Part shown: one piece after another, positions 60,716 to 64,000 of the stretch
How positions within the stretch are numbered: position 1 is the stretch's first letter
Layout of the letters: each line of letters starts with the position of its first letter
Origin: Acanthaster planci
Lineage: Eukaryota > Echinodermata > Asteroidea > Valvatida > Acanthasteridae
NCBI RefSeq assembly: GCF_001949145.1
Contig: NW_019091385.1
Span: forward strand, 2,105,002 to 2,169,001
DNA length: 64,000 bases
Reading direction: 5' to 3'
Notes under the pieces: generated by a model
Told to the model about the DNA's origin: nothing
Database searches by the model: none
What the model saw: the letters and a program-made list of their open reading frames with translations, nothing else
Position numbers and translations under genes: made by a program

Positions 60716-61930
60716 AGGGTATTTTTTTCATCAGAGTTGAAACGCATGTATACGTCTCACATCCGACACGTGTTCCTGAGAGTTGAATATCTGCGCGGAT
60801 GCAACCTACCTACAAAAAAGTAGTTCATGGTCAGGTGAATTTCTGCCAAGTTTCATTTTCGAGTCGAACGGGTTGAAGTGGGCCGTATCTGTACCATCAA
60901 TCAAGGTATACAATGGAGTCAAAAACCTGCCTGACGCCTCGAGGTCTCTCCAACAGCCTCTATGACATTCGGTATTGGCCTTGGGTATCAACATTTCAAA
61001 TTGCATCCCAGATGACGTCATGGGAAATCAACGGCCAGCTGCATCAGGCCAGGGAGTCCCTATTGCTAGCCTTTGGTCAAGGGGTGCGAGAGCAAAAACA
61101 ATCCGGGCGACGTTTAAAACAAAGCTGGGCGAAAGGTTGCTGACAAAGCGTGCGCCTGTGACAGAAGGTTAACAACACAGTGGCCCGGTAGTTGGCGTGT
61201 TTTCCCTCCCACTTCAAAATTCGACAAATTTGAAGAGGTCATTTGAAGGTCTACACAGCGACGGTGTAAAAGAAAACATGTGAAATATGTGTGTTTATGT
61301 GTTAATGCATAAACAAATTTATGACATGTTTGTGCATCAAATAAATCAAGTCAGTCGTGAATGTTGTGAATGAGTTTACCGAATCAATTCATAAAAAGTC
61401 CGCCCGCTACAATTCTCTGAGACTCGGTTCCCATTACATGTAACACGTTCTCAAAAGAAACAAAATCGACCATAAAAATGTTGAACCTTTCAAATGTGGA
61501 TCGTAAGTATTTTCGAATTGCAATGCAATTAGGCCACAGGCATCATTTACTTGTGTGACCGTACATGTATAATCCCTTTTTTTTTCCTTCGCTCGAAGGT
61601 CATTCCCCTCGTGCATCCAATCCCTAATTTCAATAGACATCGATCCAAATCGCCAAAAATATCACTTTCTCTACTAGGACATCAGATTGCACCACAAATC
61701 ATATGAGTGCGACAGCCGCAGCTACTGCTGATGACTCAAATGCAAGCGGTGGAAAAGGGGACAAATAGTATGATGAAAAATTAAAAAAGGGTCCCCAATG
61801 AGCCATGGCCTGCGTTTACTTTAAAATGACTATTTCAAATACAACGTGATTTCTCAGAAAAACCCCTCACGCATACCCCTGCCCAGACACCAGCACCCCC
61901 ACATGAAGGACATACTACTGACACACTTGA
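60716..61930. other. CpG-richer noncoding stretch
   Basis: Overlapping frames on both strands at 60783-61172 reflect elevated GC rather than a clear gene. No splice-consistent exon was found. The part from 61250 on is AT-rich and featureless. Confidence 0.3.
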
Positions 61931-61938
61931 AGTCCGCC

Positions 61939-62030
61939 TCCCCCCCCCCCCCATCTCTGCTTGCCGCACTACCCTCCCNCCCTTAAAGCCCCCCCCCCCC
62001 CCCCATCTCTGCTTGCCGCACTACCCTCCC
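61939..62030. repeat. Poly-C runs with a duplicated 26 bp unit and an N
   Basis: ATCTCTGCTTGCCGCACTAC occurs at 61953 and again at 62005, each after a long C run (about 14 and 17). The only N of the window is at 61979 between them. This is either a tandem duplication or an assembly artefact across a homopolymer. Confidence 0.8.
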
Positions 62031-62542
62031 GTCGTTTTTTCGCATCTCACGCACTTCCACCAGCGGGGGCGTTATATAGCCTGTGCGGTGCGCCCAGTTT
62101 AATTGGGAGGGGTTGTCCAAAGGCCTTGTGGCAGGTTATTACTGGACCAAAACCACGTGGAAAAGCTACTGAACCATTTTTTTTACATTATAAGCTGTAC
62201 TGCGGATCGGTGGAAATGTGATGGTTAATCCCTCAACGATGATGTTGCTCCGAAAGTCACTCGTTATATCATGATACGGAAATATTTTCAGGCAAACAAT
62301 TGACAAGTAATATATTTTTAAATAGTCGCTCGTCATAGCTCTACAACATATCCCATAGTTTTTCACGAAGTGAGTTATCAGTTGAACTAAATGTTTCGTT
62401 CAAGCTTTCGATACAGTTTTAGAGGCCTACATAAATCTAGCAGGAACACTCAACTTTTACTCCCTACACTTTACCAACACGCAGTTTCCGAGTCTCCGCA
62501 GGTTGTAATCAAAACAATAATCATAACTCTTCTTTCTTATAG

Positions 62543-62756
62543 TCTTTCACTGTTTTGATTTCTCAAGTTGAGGCCACAATAATATCGGATGACGAATACA
62601 CGTTCATCGACAAGTTCGTCTGCATTCAACAAGATACATGTACAAGACTCGCCAAGACAACCTTGGAAAAGACTGTTACAAGTCTAGCTGTCTCCTCAGC
62701 GCTTAAGTTCCTCTCAGTTCCCACTGGCGCAATTCAACCTTGTGACTCTAAAACAG
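62543..62756 (+). CDS. Splice-bounded candidate exon, unidentified
   Basis: Acceptor tcttctttcttatag and donor AAACAG|GTGTCA bracket 214 bases that are open in only one frame (71 codons, phase 0 to phase 1). The translation (ISQVEATIISDDEYTFIDKF, then a TRLAKTTLEKTVTSLAVSSA helix-like part) looks like ordinary protein with no membrane segment. The other two frames stop early. No partner exon or family recognised. Confidence 0.35.
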
Positions 62757-63639
62757 GTGTCATATAATGTAATTATTTACAATAAATTCCTGACGTATGC
62801 CTATAAAATGGACTCGTCTGATACAGGTGGCCCATTGACACTTGACCGAAAAGGTCACTGCGGAGGTCACCGTATTTACATAAGATGTGTGGAAGTTGCA
62901 TGCTCTATGGGAATTGGGTGATGAGAAGGCTTGTGTGCCATTGAAGAGAGACCGTTCGCCGAACACTGGTTTGGTGTTGATTCGAAATTGGGGGAGGTGT
63001 GTGAAATGGCCTACTGTGCAAGATGTCCCGGAACTATGACAACCTATTACATTTCCCAATTTTGAATTTCACAGACTTTCAAATTAGATGCGCTTGGTAC
63101 AAAAATAGACCTACAGTGGTATTGTCTCACAACACTCAGTAGATTTACAATGTGTCTTCTTGGAGAGATTAATTATGGATGAAATTCAAGTTGACACATC
63201 ACAGGTATATGCCTTTACCACCTGGACCGCTTTTGTAGGTTACTGCATGCACATAAATCATGCAACTACATGTACTTATAAACTTACATTAAATAAAATT
63301 ATTGAAGTAAATTTCCTGCAAAGTTAATCATGAATACAAGTAGAGTAAAAGTGCCAATAACAACAAATGCACAAAACCGCTTGTTTTGAAATTTCTTTAT
63401 CTTAATTCTCCAACTCGTTAACATCTATACTATACACTTAATTGCGAAGTCAACATCTGTCTGGTCATCTGCATTTCTGGTGCTACATGTGGAAGTGTCC
63501 TAAAGCATGCGAAAGTCGTCATCAAACTGAACAAAGTGCTTATAGACCTCGAATCAATGGTCACTATATAGAGACAAAGGGAAACACCGACCATCCGAAG
63601 TTACTTTGCAGCGCTTCCCGCTGTCTGTAGTCCTAACTC

Positions 63640-63960
63640 TGCATAAGCTGAACAGCATGGGTGGCGGCTCATAGTCGGCAACCTGTGAAACAAAAAATAG
63701 CACAGACGCGGCATTACAGAAATAATATCTCTACAAACTATACTGACTGGAAATCATTATCATACCCAGGTTGCCGAGCGAAATGCGCCATACTGAACTA
63801 CCAGTGTATCGCTATGACACTAGGTCACGACGCCGAGAGTCCCAGAGGCAGCGGACCGCGATCGTCCTCCAGGACCGTCTACACAATACAGCAGAAGCCG
63901 AAGATCAATCTCAAAAACCTGTCGTCTCGATGACCTATAATTAAACCGGGTTGAGCGGTT
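63640..63960 (-). promoter_or_regulatory. CpG-rich possible 5' end of a minus-strand gene
   Basis: CpG density peaks at 63820-63930 (acgacgccgagag, ggaccgcgatcgtcc). On the minus strand an ATG at 63791 (MAHFARQP) is followed by a donor CCTGG|GTATGA after 63766. A good acceptor, ttttttgtttcacag, precedes 63681. Joining them gives a stop after about 35 residues, so the coding part is unproven; a 5' UTR is equally possible. Confidence 0.22.
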
Positions 63961-64000
63961 CATCAGCCCAGACAGACAGAAACCAGCTTTGCCTGTAGGG

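Noticed and set aside
1-64000. CRISPR arrays, operons, ribosome binding sites, prokaryotic attachment sites
   Set aside because: The window is eukaryotic (spliced genes, poly(A) signals, MITEs). No direct-repeat/spacer array is present.
1-64000. tRNA or rRNA genes
   Set aside because: I found no A-box/B-box pair with a cloverleaf and no rRNA-like conserved block by eye. A covariance-model scan would be needed to exclude them.

Overview
This is a eukaryotic, intron-rich, AT-rich genomic window from an animal. The coding exons best match vertebrate genes, but the repeats are not vertebrate: many TACATGTACATGTA and AGGCCTAGGCCT palindromes, short inverted-repeat DNA transposons, and two fold-back elements whose arms are built from tandem short repeats. 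That combination points to an invertebrate deuterostome. An echinoderm is my best guess; a hemichordate or amphioxus is possible. Short ORFs are mostly noise here, so I called genes from splice-bounded exons whose phases agree and whose joined translation I recognise.

Layout. (1) 1-160: one coding-like exon, minus strand, cut by the window edge, not identified. (2) 2076-4779, minus: the first three coding exons of a NUDT6-like (FGF2-antisense) Nudix protein; the Nudix box itself is not in the window. A 1.1 kb TTAA-flanked inverted-repeat transposon sits in its intron 1. (3) 5.3-10.6 kb: an 810 bp near-complete palindrome, a possible two-exon plus-strand gene of unknown function (6.8-8.7 kb), two fold-back elements and another inverted repeat. 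(4) 11080-25140, plus: a complete NDFIP-family gene (NEDD4-family interacting adaptor) in eight coding exons with a poly(A) signal. Its introns carry a hAT-like element, a 2.4 kb composite inverted-repeat element, a Crypton-like remnant and several hairpins. (5) 25.2-59.9 kb: no confident gene. This stretch holds dispersed DNA-transposon relics (a three-copy family at 29.2, 44.3 and 51.6 kb, a pogo/Tigger-like MITE at 39.3 kb, others at 43.4 and 47.4 kb) and blocks dense in homeodomain- and E-box-like motifs that could be enhancers. (6) 59.9-64 kb: CpG-richer sequence with promoter-like motifs, one splice-bounded candidate exon, and a poly-C repeat containing the only N.

The most interesting point is gene order. 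In human, NDFIP1 lies beside SPRY4 and FGF1, NDFIP2 beside SPRY2, and NUDT6 beside FGF2 and SPRY1. Finding NUDT6 and NDFIP about 6 kb apart (start to start) in an unduplicated genome suggests these human blocks descend from one FGF-NUDT6-NDFIP-SPRY cluster. It predicts a Sprouty gene to the right of this window and an FGF gene near its left side. The 25-60 kb desert could then hold Sprouty regulatory sequence.
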